From Mycolicibacterium elephantis DSM 44368 (GTDB lineage Bacteria; Actinomycetota; Actinomycetes; Mycobacteriales; Mycobacteriaceae): 64,000 nt of DNA. The position numbers were made by a program, and so were the translations under genes. A model generated the notes under the pieces. That model was not told where the DNA came from. It saw nothing but the letters and a program-made list of their open reading frames with translations, and searched no databases. The stretch is from assembly GCF_004014805.1 (NCBI RefSeq), contig NZ_ATDN01000018.1:47082-111081 (forward strand), given 5' to 3'. Below are positions 18,327 to 27,207 of this stretch, piece by piece (position 1 is the first letter of the stretch; each line of letters starts with the position of its first letter).

Positions 18327-19757
18327 TTACGGAGCCAGGTTCGGCAGCGTCGTGATGCCGAACTCGCGCCGCAGCGCGGTGCGCGCCGCGTAGAAGCCCG
18401 ACATGCCGTGCACTCCGCCGCCGGGCGGGGTGGCCGAGGAACACAGATACGCCTTGGGAATCGGCGTGCTCCACGGGTTCAGCCGCGGCGTCGGGCCGGC
18501 CAGCGCATGCATGAGCGTGTTGCCGCCCACCCCGATGTCGCCGCCGACGAGGTTGACGTTGTGGTCCGCCAGCCGTGCCGCGGGAATCGAGCGTGCGGCC
18601 ACGACGATGTCGCGGAACCCCGGTGCGAACCGCTCGAAGATCCTCGTCACCGTTTCGGTCTGGTCGACGTCCGATCCCGACGGCACGTGCGCGTAGGTCC
18701 ACAGCGGACGACGGCCCTGCGCGTCGATGCGGGACGGATCGGCCAGATGCGGCAACGCCGCGAGCACCATCGGCCATTGCGCATGGCGGCCCGCGGCAAC
18801 CTCGCGTTCCGCGTGCGCGGCCTGCTCGCGGGTGCCGCCCATGTGCAACGTCGGTGCGCCGGCCAGCCGCGGATCGGTCCATGGAATCTCGTCGGAGACC
18901 ACGAAATCCACCTTGGCCACGCCCGGGCCGAATCGGTAGCGTTGCAGCGCTTTGCGATACCCAGCGGGCAGCTTGCCGCGGTAGATGTCCAACAACGCCG
19001 TCGGGGCGGTGTCGTAGAAGACCACCCCCTCGGGCGGCTCGGTGATGTGTTCGCCCGCGACGATCGATCCGCCGTGCGCACGCAGGTCGGCGATCAGGGC
19101 GTCGGCGATGGCCTGGCTTCCGCCGACCGGGATCGGCCAGCCCACGGTGTGGGCGAGCGTCGCCAGCATCAACCCGCCGCCGGCCGACACCAGCGACGGC
19201 ATCCGGGAAATGACATGAGCGGCAACACCGGTGAACAACGCACGGGCGTCGACCCCGGACAGGGTGCGCCATGCCGGGGTGCCCTGTTCGAGTAGGCGCA
19301 GGCCCACCTGCACCGCAGCGATCGGATCGCGGGGGATCGACCGCTTGTCGCCGAGCAGCAGCTGCAGCACGGCGTCGTCGCGGTCGACCAACGGGCCCAG
19401 CAGCCGCCGCCACGACTGCCCGTGCTCGAGCTCGGCGCAGGTGCGGTCGAGGTCGTGATAGCCGATCGCTGAGGGTCGGCCCGGCAATGGGTTGGCATAC
19501 GAGATCTCGGGCACCTGCAACGCCACGCCCCGCGCCGGCAGGTCGAACTCCGCGAGGAAGGGCGAGGCCAGCGCCAGCGGATGCACCGCCGAGCAGATGT
19601 CGTGGGCGACCTCGGAGAACTCCGGGTCGGGCAGGGTGCGTGCACCGCCGCCGAGGGTGGGCTGTGCCTCGAAAACCTGTACCGACAGCCCGGCTCTGGC
19701 GCAGATGACGGCGGCGGCCAGTCCGTTGGGTCCACTGCCGACGACGCTGACATCCAC
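18327..19757 (-). CDS. FAD-dependent oxidoreductase (phytoene-desaturase-like)
   Basis: 476-residue flavoprotein similar to Rv2997. The N-terminal dinucleotide fold VDVSVVGSGPNGLAAAVICA and the EAQPTLGGGARTL motif define the phytoene desaturase/amine-oxidase-like family; the C-terminal FAD motif includes VNLVGGDIGVGGNTLMHA and GMSGFYAARTALR. No carotenoid genes are nearby, so substrate is unknown. GTG start with GGGAGA upstream is preferred over an ATG 14 codons earlier, which overlaps the serA -10. The frame stays open far upstream opposite serA, but that part is shadow. Confidence 0.82.
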   Translation of the reverse strand: MDVSVVGSGPNGLAAAVICARAGLSVQVFEAQPTLGGGARTLPDPEFSEVAHDICSAVHPLALASPFLAEFDLPARGVALQVPEISYANPLPGRPSAIGYHDLDRTCAELEHGQSWRRLLGPLVDRDDAVLQLLLGDKRSIPRDPIAAVQVGLRLLEQGTPAWRTLSGVDARALFTGVAAHVISRMPSLVSAGGGLMLATLAHTVGWPIPVGGSQAIADALIADLRAHGGSIVAGEHITEPPEGVVFYDTAPTALLDIYRGKLPAGYRKALQRYRFGPGVAKVDFVVSDEIPWTDPRLAGAPTLHMGGTREQAAHAEREVAAGRHAQWPMVLAALPHLADPSRIDAQGRRPLWTYAHVPSGSDVDQTETVTRIFERFAPGFRDIVVAARSIPAARLADHNVNLVGGDIGVGGNTLMHALAGPTPRLNPWSTPIPKAYLCSSATPPGGGVHGMSGFYAARTALRREFGITTLPNLAP

Positions 19758-19799
19758 GCTGGTGATTCTCCCGCCCGCCGCTCGGTCTTCGAAGCCCAT

Positions 19800-19805
19800 T
19801 AGTCT
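19800..19805 (+). promoter_or_regulatory. Predicted -10 element for leaderless serA
   Basis: TAGTCT ends seven bases before the serA GTG, the spacing expected for a mycobacterial leaderless transcript; no Shine-Dalgarno is present. Confidence 0.45.
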
Positions 19806-19811
19806 GACCGG

Positions 19812-21398
19812 GTGAGTCTGCCCGTTGTATTGATCGCCGACAAGTTGGCTGAATCCACCGTCGCCGCCCTGGGTGACCAGGTAGAAGTCCGCTGGGTCGA
19901 CGGCCCGGACCGAGGGAAGCTGCTGGCCGCGGTGCCGGATGCCGATGCGCTGCTGGTGCGCTCGGCGACCACCGTCGACGCCGAGGTGCTGGCCGCAGCG
20001 CCCAAACTCAAGATCGTCGCGCGAGCCGGTGTCGGCCTCGACAACGTCGACGTCGACGCCGCCACCGCGCGCGGGGTGCTGGTCGTCAACGCGCCGACCT
20101 CCAACATCCACAGCGCCGCCGAACATGCGCTGGCGTTGATGCTGGCCGCGGCCCGCCAGATCCCGGCAGCCGACGCGTCGCTGCGTGCACGCACCTGGAA
20201 GCGCTCGTCGTTCTCCGGCGTCGAGATCTACGGCAAGACCGTCGGCGTCGTCGGCCTCGGGCGCATCGGCCAGCTGGTGGCCCAGCGGCTCGCCGCCTTC
20301 GGCACCCACCTGATCGCCTACGACCCCTACGTGTCGGCGGCGCGCGCCGCGCAGCTCGGCATCGAACTCCTCACGCTCGACGAACTGCTCGCCCGCGCCG
20401 ACTTCATCTCCGTGCATCTGCCCAAGACCCCGGAGACCGCGGGCCTGATCGGCAAGGAGGCGCTGGCCAAGACGAAACCGGGGGTGGTCATCGTCAACGC
20501 CGCGCGCGGTGGGTTGGTGGACGAGGACGCGCTGGCCGAGGCGGTGCGTTCCGGACACGTGCGGGCCGCGGGCATCGACGTGTTCGCCAAGGAGCCCACG
20601 ACCGACAGCCCGCTGTTCGATCTGCCCGAGGTCGTCGTCACCCCACACCTGGGTGCGTCCACCGTCGAAGCGCAGGACCGCGCGGGCACCGACGTCGCCG
20701 CGAGCGTGAAGCTCGCGCTGGCCGGTGAGTTCGTGCCCGACGCCGTCAACGTCGGCGGCGGGGTCGTCGGCGAGGAGGTCGCGCCGTGGCTGGATCTGGT
20801 GCGCAAACTGGGTCTGCTCGTCGGAGTGCTGAGCGACGAGCTGCCCGCGTCGCTGTCGGTGCAGGTGCGCGGTGAGCTGGCCTCCGAAGATGTTGAGGTG
20901 CTTCGCCTTTCGGCCCTGCGAGGGTTCTTCTCCGCCGTCATCGAGGACCCGGTGACGTTCGTCAACGCCCCGGCGATCGCCGCCGAACGCGGTGTGCAGG
21001 CCGACATCAGCACCGCCACCGAGAGCCCCAGCCACCGCAGCGTGGTCGACGTGCGGGCGGTGTACTCCGACGGGACCACCGCCAACGTCGCGGGCACGCT
21101 GACCGAGCCGGAACTGGTGGAGAAGATCGTCCAGATCAACGGCCGCAACTTCGATCTGCGCGCCGAGGGCGTGTACCTGATCGTCAACTACATCGACCGT
21201 CCTGGCACGCTCGGCAAGATCGGCACCCTGCTCGGCGCCGCCGACATCAACATCCACGCCGCCCAACTCAGCGAGGACAGCGAAGGTCCCGGCGCGACGA
21301 TCCTGCTGCGCATCGACCGCGACGTGCCCGCCGAGGTCCGCACCGAGATCGCCGAGGCGGTCGGCGCGATGCTGCTGGAAGTGGTGGATCTGTCATGA
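19812..21398 (+). CDS. serA: D-3-phosphoglycerate dehydrogenase
   Basis: First step of serine biosynthesis, oxidising 3-phosphoglycerate with NAD+. 528 residues, the long form with substrate, NAD, intervening (ASB) and ACT domains. Visible: [15 protein letters not shown] (NAD loop), [14 protein letters not shown] (catalytic Arg region), [10 protein letters not shown] (catalytic His), and C-terminal [20 protein letters not shown], which binds serine in this enzyme class. GTG start. Overlaps leuB by 4 bp (ATGA), so the two are coupled. Confidence 0.96.
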   Translation: MSLPVVLIADKLAESTVAALGDQVEVRWVDGPDRGKLLAAVPDADALLVRSATTVDAEVLAAAPKLKIVARAGVGLDNVDVDAATARGVLVVNAPTSNIHSAAEHALALMLAAARQIPAADASLRARTWKRSSFSGVEIYGKTVGVVGLGRIGQLVAQRLAAFGTHLIAYDPYVSAARAAQLGIELLTLDELLARADFISVHLPKTPETAGLIGKEALAKTKPGVVIVNAARGGLVDEDALAEAVRSGHVRAAGIDVFAKEPTTDSPLFDLPEVVVTPHLGASTVEAQDRAGTDVAASVKLALAGEFVPDAVNVGGGVVGEEVAPWLDLVRKLGLLVGVLSDELPASLSVQVRGELASEDVEVLRLSALRGFFSAVIEDPVTFVNAPAIAAERGVQADISTATESPSHRSVVDVRAVYSDGTTANVAGTLTEPELVEKIVQINGRNFDLRAEGVYLIVNYIDRPGTLGKIGTLLGAADINIHAAQLSEDSEGPGATILLRIDRDVPAEVRTEIAEAVGAMLLEVVDLS

Positions 21399-22405
21399 AA
21401 CTGGCGATCATTGCCGGTGACGGTATCGGCCCCGAGGTGGTCGGCGAGGCGGTCAAGGTTCTCGACGCGGTGCTGCCCGGTGTGCAGAAGACGACCTACG
21501 ACCTGGGTGCGCGGCGTTATCACGCCAGCGGTGAGGTGCTGCCGGATTCGGTGCTCGACGAACTACGCGGCCACGACGCGATTCTGCTCGGCGCCATCGG
21601 CGACCCGTCGGTGCCCAGCGGTCTGCTCGAACGTGGTCTGCTGCTGCGCATCCGCTTCGAGCTCGACCACCACATCAACCTGCGTCCGGCCCGGTTGTAC
21701 CCCGGGGTGAACAGCCCGCTGGCCGGTAACCCCGACATCGACTTCGTGGTCGTGCGCGAGGGCACCGAAGGCCCGTACACCGGCACCGGTGGCGCGATCC
21801 GCGTCGGCACGCCAAACGAAGTCGCCACCGAGGTCAGCGTCAACACCGCGTTCGGCGTGCGCCGGGTGGTGAAGGACGCGTTCGACCGGGCGCAGCGGCG
21901 TCGCAAGCATCTGACGTTGGTGCACAAGAACAATGTGCTGACCTACGCCGGGGCGCTGTGGTGGCGCACCGTGCAGGAGGTGTCCGCCGACTACCCGGAC
22001 GTCGAAATCGCCTACCAGCACGTCGACGCCGCCACCATCCACATGGTCACCGACCCCGGCCGGTTCGACGTGATCGTCACCGACAACCTCTTCGGCGACA
22101 TCATCACCGACCTCGCGGCCGCGGTGTGCGGGGGAATCGGGTTGGCGGCGAGCGGCAACATCGACGCGACCCGCACGAACCCGTCGATGTTCGAGCCCGT
22201 GCACGGCAGCGCGCCCGACATCGCCGGCCAGGGGATCGCCGACCCGACGGCGGCCGTCATGTCGGTCGCGCTGCTGCTGTCCCATGTCGGTGAGCACGAC
22301 GCCGCCGCCCGCGTCGACAAGGCCGTCGAGCATCATCTGGCCACGCGCGGTAACGACAAGCTGTCCACCACGCAGATCGGCGACCGGATCGCGGCGTCGC
22401 TGTAA
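21395..22405 (+). CDS. leuB: 3-isopropylmalate dehydrogenase
   Basis: Oxidative decarboxylation of 3-isopropylmalate to 2-ketoisocaproate in leucine synthesis. 336 residues. [20 protein letters not shown] at the N-terminus, substrate Arg cluster [20 protein letters not shown], catalytic Lys in [12 protein letters not shown] and metal motif [17 protein letters not shown]. Linked to serA by overlap rather than to leuCD, as in other mycobacteria. Confidence 0.96.
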   Translation: MKLAIIAGDGIGPEVVGEAVKVLDAVLPGVQKTTYDLGARRYHASGEVLPDSVLDELRGHDAILLGAIGDPSVPSGLLERGLLLRIRFELDHHINLRPARLYPGVNSPLAGNPDIDFVVVREGTEGPYTGTGGAIRVGTPNEVATEVSVNTAFGVRRVVKDAFDRAQRRRKHLTLVHKNNVLTYAGALWWRTVQEVSADYPDVEIAYQHVDAATIHMVTDPGRFDVIVTDNLFGDIITDLAAAVCGGIGLAASGNIDATRTNPSMFEPVHGSAPDIAGQGIADPTAAVMSVALLLSHVGEHDAAARVDKAVEHHLATRGNDKLSTTQIGDRIAASL

Positions 22406-22430
22406 TTTCTTCGCCACTCTTGCGCCGAGA

Positions 22431-22477
22431 TCTGCGCCCGGGTCGTTGCGACGTCGAAAGCGCGACCCTGCCGCAGA
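22431..22477. terminator. Stem-loop between convergent leuB and MFS genes
   Basis: TCTGCG pairs CGCAGA and GGGTCG pairs CGACCC, separated by a symmetric 3x3 internal loop (CCC/TGC), around a 17-base loop. Occupies the short gap between two convergent stop codons; no U-tract. Confidence 0.5.
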
Positions 22478-22486
22478 AATGGGCGA

Positions 22487-23674
22487 TCAGTCAACGCGCT
22501 GCTTCTCCGCCGGCACGACCGGTACCGCGACCAACGGAAACAGTGCGCAGACCGCGAACGCCGCGGAATAGCCGACCATTCCGATCAACCCGCCGAACAG
22601 CGGGGCCGCGACAGCGCTGGCCAGATGCTGGCTGGTGTTCTGGGTGCCCAACGCGCGTCCGCTCCAGAACGGGCCGGCGATCTCGGCGATCGCGGTGAAC
22701 GCCAACCCGTTGTCGGACACGGTGATCACCGCCGCAACCACCATCAACGCCACGCTCGTCGGTGAATCGAGCCAGTCCGTCAACGCGAACAGTCCCATCG
22801 TGACGGCGGCCGCCAGCGCGATCGCACGGATCGGGCGCAGCCGCGAGCCCAGCAGATCCGACCACCGGCCCGCCGCGACACGACCGCCGGCACCGAGCAC
22901 CTGCGCCACCGTGACCATCGCGCCTGCCGACTGCGCCGACCATCCGCGCTCGGTCATCAGCCACACCAACGTGAACGTCCACAGCACCGCCTGCGGCACG
23001 ACCAGCAGCACGGACACCGCGTGGATGCGCCACAGCAGGCCCGACTCGCGGTAGGGGTTGACCAGCACCTCGTGAGCCGCCTCCGCGCGCGCAGGCCGGG
23101 GCGGGTCGACGACAGCCACCGCGCACACCACCGCCGAAACCCCGCACACCGCAGCGGGAAACAACAGCGCCGCGGATACCCCGTAGTTCTCCGCGATGCG
23201 TGGAATCACCAACGCGCCCAACGCGACTCCCAGCGGCGTCGCGGCCTGCCGGATCCCCATCACCAGTCCGCGCTGGTTGGGCGGAAACCACCCGACCACC
23301 AGTCGCCCGCTGGCCGAGTTGCTGCTTGCCGCGGCCATACCGCCCAGAAACAGGAATGCCCCGACCGCCCACAGCGACTCCACCGCGGCGGCACCCACCG
23401 TCGCGGCCGCGATCAACGCCGAACCCACTGCGAGCACAAAACGTTCGCCGATCCGGTCGACGACGTACCCCCACGCGATCAGCGTGACGACCAGACCGAA
23501 GCCGGCCATCGAGGACAACAACCCCGCCGATGCGAGGTCGAGGCCACGCTCGGACTGCAGCGTCGGAATCAGAAACGCCACACCGTTGATGAACACGTTG
23601 GCGCTCGTAGTCGCCGCCAGTGCGATCGCCAACATCGACCAGCGCAGCGCGGTGCTGGTCGATTCGTCGGTCAC
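22487..23674 (-). CDS. MFS transporter
   Basis: 395-residue major facilitator with twelve hydrophobic segments, similar to Rv2994. The conserved loop 2-3 motif appears as AWGYVVDRIGERFVLAVGSA, and FPPNQRGLVMGIRQAATPLG marks helix 4-5. GTG start at VTDESTSTALRW; the frame is open 106 codons further upstream but there it is basic, Cys-rich and opposite the FAH gene, hence shadow. Cargo unknown. Convergent with leuB. Confidence 0.85.
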   Translation of the reverse strand: MTDESTSTALRWSMLAIALAATTSANVFINGVAFLIPTLQSERGLDLASAGLLSSMAGFGLVVTLIAWGYVVDRIGERFVLAVGSALIAAATVGAAAVESLWAVGAFLFLGGMAAASSNSASGRLVVGWFPPNQRGLVMGIRQAATPLGVALGALVIPRIAENYGVSAALLFPAAVCGVSAVVCAVAVVDPPRPARAEAAHEVLVNPYRESGLLWRIHAVSVLLVVPQAVLWTFTLVWLMTERGWSAQSAGAMVTVAQVLGAGGRVAAGRWSDLLGSRLRPIRAIALAAAVTMGLFALTDWLDSPTSVALMVVAAVITVSDNGLAFTAIAEIAGPFWSGRALGTQNTSQHLASAVAAPLFGGLIGMVGYSAAFAVCALFPLVAVPVVPAEKQRVD

Positions 23675-23776
23675 CGGGCCATGGTTGCACGACCTCTCAC
23701 ATCGCTGAATTCGTATTTCACAATGTGGACTTTCGGCGCCGCGGGAGCGGCCGCATCCCGCGATGACCGCGGCCGT

Positions 23777-23782
23777 TAGGCT
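23777..23782 (+). promoter_or_regulatory. Predicted -10 element for the leaderless FAH gene
   Basis: TAGGCT ends eight bases before the ATG at 23790 and no ribosome-binding site is visible; this supports the [11 protein letters not shown] start. Confidence 0.45.
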
Positions 23783-23789
23783 GGCAGCC

Positions 23790-24584
23790 ATGCGCCTTGG
23801 CCGTATCGCGAGCCCCGACGGAGTGGCCTTCGTCACCATTGAGGGCCCGACCGACGACCCGACCCAGGCTGTCGCCCGCGAGATCGCCGAACACCCGTTC
23901 GGCACGCCGAACTTCACCGGGAGACAGTGGCCGCTGGCCGACGTGCGCCTGCTCGCACCGATCCTGGCCACCAAGGTGGTGTGCGTGGGCAAGAACTACG
24001 CCGCGCACGTCGAGGAGATGGGGGGCGACAGCGGCACGTTCGACGATCCGGTGATCTTCATGAAACCCAACACCGCGATCATCGGGCCCAACGTGCCGAT
24101 TCAGCTGCCCGCCGACGCCAACCCGGTGCACTTCGAGGGCGAGCTGGCGGTGGTGATCGGGCGGCCCTGCAAGGACGTGCCCGCGGCGCGCGCCGCCGAC
24201 AACATCCTCGGCTACACGATCGCCAACGACGTGTCGGCCAGGGACCAGCAGAAGAAAGACGGTCAGTGGACCCGCGCCAAGGGGCACGACACCTTCTGCC
24301 CGGTCGGGCCGTGGATCGTCACCGACCTCGACCCCTCCGACCTGGCCATCCGCACCGAGGTCAACGGCCAGACCAAACAAGACAGCCGCACGTCGCTGAT
24401 GATTCACGACGTCGGGGAGATCGTGGAATTCATCTCGCACGTGATGACGCTGCTGCCCGGTGACCTGCTGTTGACCGGCACGCCCGAGGGCGTCGGCCCC
24501 ATCGAGGACGGCGACATCGTCAGCATCACCATCGAAGGTCTCGGAACCCTGACCAATCCTGTTGTCCGCAAAGGAAAGTCATGA
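23790..24584 (+). CDS. Fumarylacetoacetate hydrolase-family protein
   Basis: 264-residue FAH-domain enzyme like Rv2993c, annotated in homologues as 2-hydroxyhepta-2,4-diene-1,7-dioate isomerase/acylpyruvase. Metal-binding acidic residues lie in [17 protein letters not shown] and the downstream [16 protein letters not shown]; the substrate loop [16 protein letters not shown] and [14 protein letters not shown] are typical. Probably hydrolyses acylpyruvate/oxaloacetate-type compounds. It overlaps gltX by 4 bp (ATGA), an unusual partner that may just share a promoter. Confidence 0.85.
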   Translation: MRLGRIASPDGVAFVTIEGPTDDPTQAVAREIAEHPFGTPNFTGRQWPLADVRLLAPILATKVVCVGKNYAAHVEEMGGDSGTFDDPVIFMKPNTAIIGPNVPIQLPADANPVHFEGELAVVIGRPCKDVPAARAADNILGYTIANDVSARDQQKKDGQWTRAKGHDTFCPVGPWIVTDLDPSDLAIRTEVNGQTKQDSRTSLMIHDVGEIVEFISHVMTLLPGDLLLTGTPEGVGPIEDGDIVSITIEGLGTLTNPVVRKGKS

Positions 24585-26047
24585 CCGTACGAGTACGGTT
24601 CTGCCCGTCGCCGACCGGCACCCCGCACGTCGGGCTGATCCGCACCGCGCTGTTCAACTGGGCGTACGCCCGACACACCGGTGGCACCTTCGTGTTCCGG
24701 CTGGAGGACACCGACGCCCAACGCGACAGCGAGGAAAGCTATCTGGCGCTGCTGGATGCCCTGAACTGGCTGGGGTTGAACTACGACGAGGGCCCCGACA
24801 TCGGTGGGCCCTACGGCCCCTACCGGCAGTCCGAGCGTGGCGACATCTACCGCGACGTGCTGAGCCGCCTGCTGGAGGCGGGGGAGGTGTACGAGGCCTT
24901 CTCCACCGCCGAGGAAGTCGAGGCACGCCATGTGGCGGCCGGGCGAAACCCCAAGCTGGGCTACGACAACTTCGACCGTGACCTCACCGAGGCGCAGCGG
25001 GCGGCGTTTCTCGCCGAGGGCCGCAGGCCGGTGCTGCGGCTGCGAATGCCCGACGAGGACATCACTTGGCACGACATGGTGCGCGGGGAGACCACCTTCG
25101 CCGCAGGTAGCGTGCCCGACTTCGCGTTGACCCGGGCCAGCGGAGATCCGCTGTACACGTTGGTCAATCCCGTCGACGACGCGCTGATGAAGATCACCCA
25201 TGTGCTGCGCGGGGACGACCTGCTGCCGTCCACGCCGCGCCAGATCGCTCTCTACCGCGCGTTGATCCGGATCGGGGTGGCCGAACGGATCCCCGAGTTC
25301 GCGCACCTGCCAACCGTTCTGGGGGAGGGCAACAAGAAGCTGTCCAAGCGCGATCCGCAGTCCAACCTGTTCGTGCACCGTGAACGCGGGTTCATCCCGG
25401 AGGGGCTGCTGAACTATCTGGCGTTGCTGGGCTGGGGGATCGCCGACGACCGCGACCTTTTCACGCTCGACGAGATGGTGGCCGCCTTCGACGTCGTCGA
25501 CGTCAACGCCAACCCCGCCCGCTTCGACCAGAAGAAGGCCGACGCGATCAACGCCGAACACATCCGGATGCTCAGCGCCGAGGAGTTCACCGCGCGGCTG
25601 TCGGCCTACTTCGCCGAGCACGGGTACGACACCGGCCTCGACGAGAAGCGGTTCGCCGAGGCAGCGGATCTGGTGCAGACCCGCATCGTGGTCCTCGGCG
25701 ATGCGTGGGACCTGCTGAAGTTCCTCAACGACGACGAGTTCAGGCTCGATGAGAAGGCCGCGGCCAAGGAGCTGAAGCCGGCGGCCGTCCCGGTGCTGGA
25801 CGCGGCGCTGGCCGCGCTGGACGGGCTCGCCGAATGGAACACCGCGGCGATCGAAGCAGCGCTGAAGGATTCGCTGTTGGAGAAGCTGGGGCTCAAACCT
25901 CGCAAAGCGTTCGGGCCGATCCGCGTCGCCGCCACCGGCGCCACGGTCAGCCCGCCGCTGTTCGAGTCGCTGGACCTGCTGGGTCGTGATCGCACGCTGC
26001 GCCGACTGCGCGCCGGGCGCGAACACGCGGCGGCGGCAGAGGCCTGA
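24581..26047 (+). CDS. gltX: Glutamyl-tRNA synthetase (probably non-discriminating)
   Basis: Class I synthetase, 488 residues. HIGH-type motif is [20 protein letters not shown]; the KMSKS loop is [10 protein letters not shown]; the C-terminal anticodon-binding cage follows. With GatCAB in the same window and no glnS seen, it most likely charges both tRNA-Glu and tRNA-Gln with Glu, as shown for the M. tuberculosis enzyme. RBS AAGGAAAG. Its two tRNA substrates lie directly downstream. Confidence 0.96.
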   Translation: MTVRVRFCPSPTGTPHVGLIRTALFNWAYARHTGGTFVFRLEDTDAQRDSEESYLALLDALNWLGLNYDEGPDIGGPYGPYRQSERGDIYRDVLSRLLEAGEVYEAFSTAEEVEARHVAAGRNPKLGYDNFDRDLTEAQRAAFLAEGRRPVLRLRMPDEDITWHDMVRGETTFAAGSVPDFALTRASGDPLYTLVNPVDDALMKITHVLRGDDLLPSTPRQIALYRALIRIGVAERIPEFAHLPTVLGEGNKKLSKRDPQSNLFVHRERGFIPEGLLNYLALLGWGIADDRDLFTLDEMVAAFDVVDVNANPARFDQKKADAINAEHIRMLSAEEFTARLSAYFAEHGYDTGLDEKRFAEAADLVQTRIVVLGDAWDLLKFLNDDEFRLDEKAAAKELKPAAVPVLDAALAALDGLAEWNTAAIEAALKDSLLEKLGLKPRKAFGPIRVAATGATVSPPLFESLDLLGRDRTLRRLRAGREHAAAAEA

Positions 26048-26166
26048 GAAGGCGCTTGCGAATCTTTGGTAGTCTGCACGTCGGTCGACACAAGAGGCGC
26101 CTCATCCCGGCGCACTCCGTGGACGGCCGGAATAATAGCCTGTGACCAGCGGTTATAGGCTGCCAG

Positions 26167-26238
26167 TGGGGTATGGTGTAATTGGCAACACAGCTGATTC
26201 TGGTTCAGCCATTCTAGGTTCGAGTCCTGGTACCCCAG
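26167..26238 (+). tRNA. tRNA-Gln (CTG anticodon)
   Basis: 72-nt cloverleaf: acceptor TGGGGTA/TACCCCA, D-arm region TGGTGTAATTGGCAACA, anticodon stem GCTGA-TTCTGGT-TCAGC with CTG at the anticodon position, T-arm CTAGGTTCGAGTCCTGG. Discriminator G; CCA is not encoded. Likely first glutamylated by GltX and then amidated by GatCAB. Confidence 0.95.
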
Positions 26239-26302
26239 CAAGCCAGCGTGATTAGGCCGACATCGGCCGCTGAGCTATGCTGGCCATCCGGATGCTGTTC
26301 TG

Positions 26303-26375
26303 GCCCCCGTCGTCTAGCGGCCTAGGACGCCGCCCTCTCACGGCGGTAGCGTGGGTTCGAATCCCATCGGGGGTA
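26303..26375 (+). tRNA. tRNA-Glu (CTC anticodon)
   Basis: 73-nt cloverleaf: acceptor GCCCCCG/CGGGGGT (terminal G-U), anticodon stem CCGCC-CTCTCAC-GGCGG with CTC anticodon, T-arm GTGGGTTCGAATCCCAT, discriminator A, CCA not encoded. The gap from tRNA-Gln has a TATGCT -10-like element (26274-26279) and a GGCCGA-CA-TCGGCC hairpin, so it may have its own promoter. Confidence 0.95.
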
Positions 26376-26386
26376 CAAACCAGCCG

Positions 26387-26446
26387 GCGAGCAGACGCAA
26401 ACACCCCCAAATTCGTGTGGAAATGGGGGTTTTTGCGTCTGCTCGC
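26387..26446. terminator. Long bidirectional terminator after tRNA-Glu
   Basis: Arms of 23 bases (26387-26409 and 26424-26446) match at 22 positions around a 14-base loop. The upstream arm begins GCGAGCAGACGC and the downstream arm contains GGGGGTTTTTG, so a short G5-T5 terminator is nested inside a larger stem. It separates the tRNAs from the convergent IclR gene. Confidence 0.75.
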
Positions 26447-26467
26447 GCCTGGGTGGCCCGGCTCGAT

Positions 26468-27169
26468 TCACAGCCGCCGGGTGAGCGCTTCCGCCGCGGC
26501 AAGCAGGTCGGCGGCCCACCGTGCGCCCGGCCGTCGGCCCATCCGGTCGATCGGCCCCGACACCGACACCGCCGCGATCACCGTGCCGCGCCCGTCGCGC
26601 ACCGGCGCTGAGACGCTCGCCACCCCCGGTTCGCGTTCGGCGGCGCTCTGCGCCCAGCCGCGTTTGCGTACCTCGGCGAGCGTGCGGTCGGTGAACTTGG
26701 CGGTGGGCAGTACGGCCTGCTGTGTCGCCGCGTCCGCATAGGCCAGCAGCACCTTGGCCCCCGAACCGGCCGTCATCGGCAGGCGCGTGCCGACCGGCAC
26801 CGTATCGCGAAGCCCGGCAGGCGGTTCCAGGGCGGCCACGCAGATCCGAGTGGTGCCCTCGCGGCGATAAAGCTGCACGCTCTCGCCGGTGATCTCGCGC
26901 AGCCGCGGCAGCACCGCCGCGCCCGCCGTCAGCAAGGGATCGTGGACCTGGCCGGCCAGTTCGGTCAGCGCGGGACCCAGCCGCCAGCGACCGTCGCCGT
27001 TGCGGGCGAGCAGGCGATGAGTCTCGAGGCCCGCGGCCAACCGGTGCGCGGTGGCCCGGGGAAGTCCTGTGCGCTCGCACAGTTCGGCCAGACCACAAGG
27101 CGACTCGGCCACCGCGTGCAGGACGCCCACGGCTTTGTCGAGCACCCCGATGCCGCTATCCTGTCTCAT
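26468..27169 (-). CDS. IclR-family regulator of leuCD (NdgR/LtbR type)
   Basis: 233-residue regulator orthologous by position and sequence to Rv2989. The N-terminal winged helix (GVLDKAVGVLHAVAESPCGL, AELCERTGLPRATAHRLAAG) precedes an IclR effector domain (VQLYRREGTTRICVAALEPP, GSGAKVLLAYAD, VASVSAPVRDGRGTVIAAVS). In Streptomyces (NdgR) and Corynebacterium (LtbR) the orthologue binds the intergenic region and controls leuCD. Here the two genes are divergent with only 38 bp between start codons. TAGTAT ends eight bases before the ATG, suggesting leaderless transcription. Confidence 0.87.
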   Translation of the reverse strand: MRQDSGIGVLDKAVGVLHAVAESPCGLAELCERTGLPRATAHRLAAGLETHRLLARNGDGRWRLGPALTELAGQVHDPLLTAGAAVLPRLREITGESVQLYRREGTTRICVAALEPPAGLRDTVPVGTRLPMTAGSGAKVLLAYADAATQQAVLPTAKFTDRTLAEVRKRGWAQSAAEREPGVASVSAPVRDGRGTVIAAVSVSGPIDRMGRRPGARWAADLLAAAEALTRRL

Positions 27170-27203
27170 AGGAAGATACTAGCGTCCCAGATTGTGAGAT
27201 AGT
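27164..27203. promoter_or_regulatory. iclR/leuC divergent promoter and probable operator
   Basis: The 38-bp gap holds both promoters. TAGTAT (minus strand, 27182-27177) sits eight bases before the iclR ATG, and TGAGAT (27195-27200) eight bases before the leuC ATG. The half-sites TCTCA (27164-27168) and TGAGA (27195-27199) are inverted and cover the iclR start and the leuC -10. This layout allows the regulator to repress both genes. Confidence 0.5.
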
Positions 27204-27207
27204 CAAG

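Noticed and set aside
19758..21266. About 500-residue N-terminal extension of the FAD oxidoreductase frame
   Set aside because: The extension is antisense to serA; the Rossmann motif must be near the N-terminus and a GTG with RBS exists at 19757.
22491..23690. 399-residue second minus-strand frame over the MFS gene
   Set aside because: Gly/Arg-rich with no membrane helices; the overlapping frame encodes a clear 12-helix MFS protein.
24404..26026. 540-residue minus-strand open frame opposite gltX
   Set aside because: Antisense of a core synthetase with no recognisable domain.
26049..26103. Possible gltX terminator pairing AGGCGC with GCGCCT
   Set aside because: Only six contiguous base pairs with a long loop; too weak to call.
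26277..26741. 154-codon plus-strand frame spanning tRNA-Glu and the terminator
   Set aside because: It reads through a tRNA and a hairpin and is antisense to iclR; not a plausible gene.
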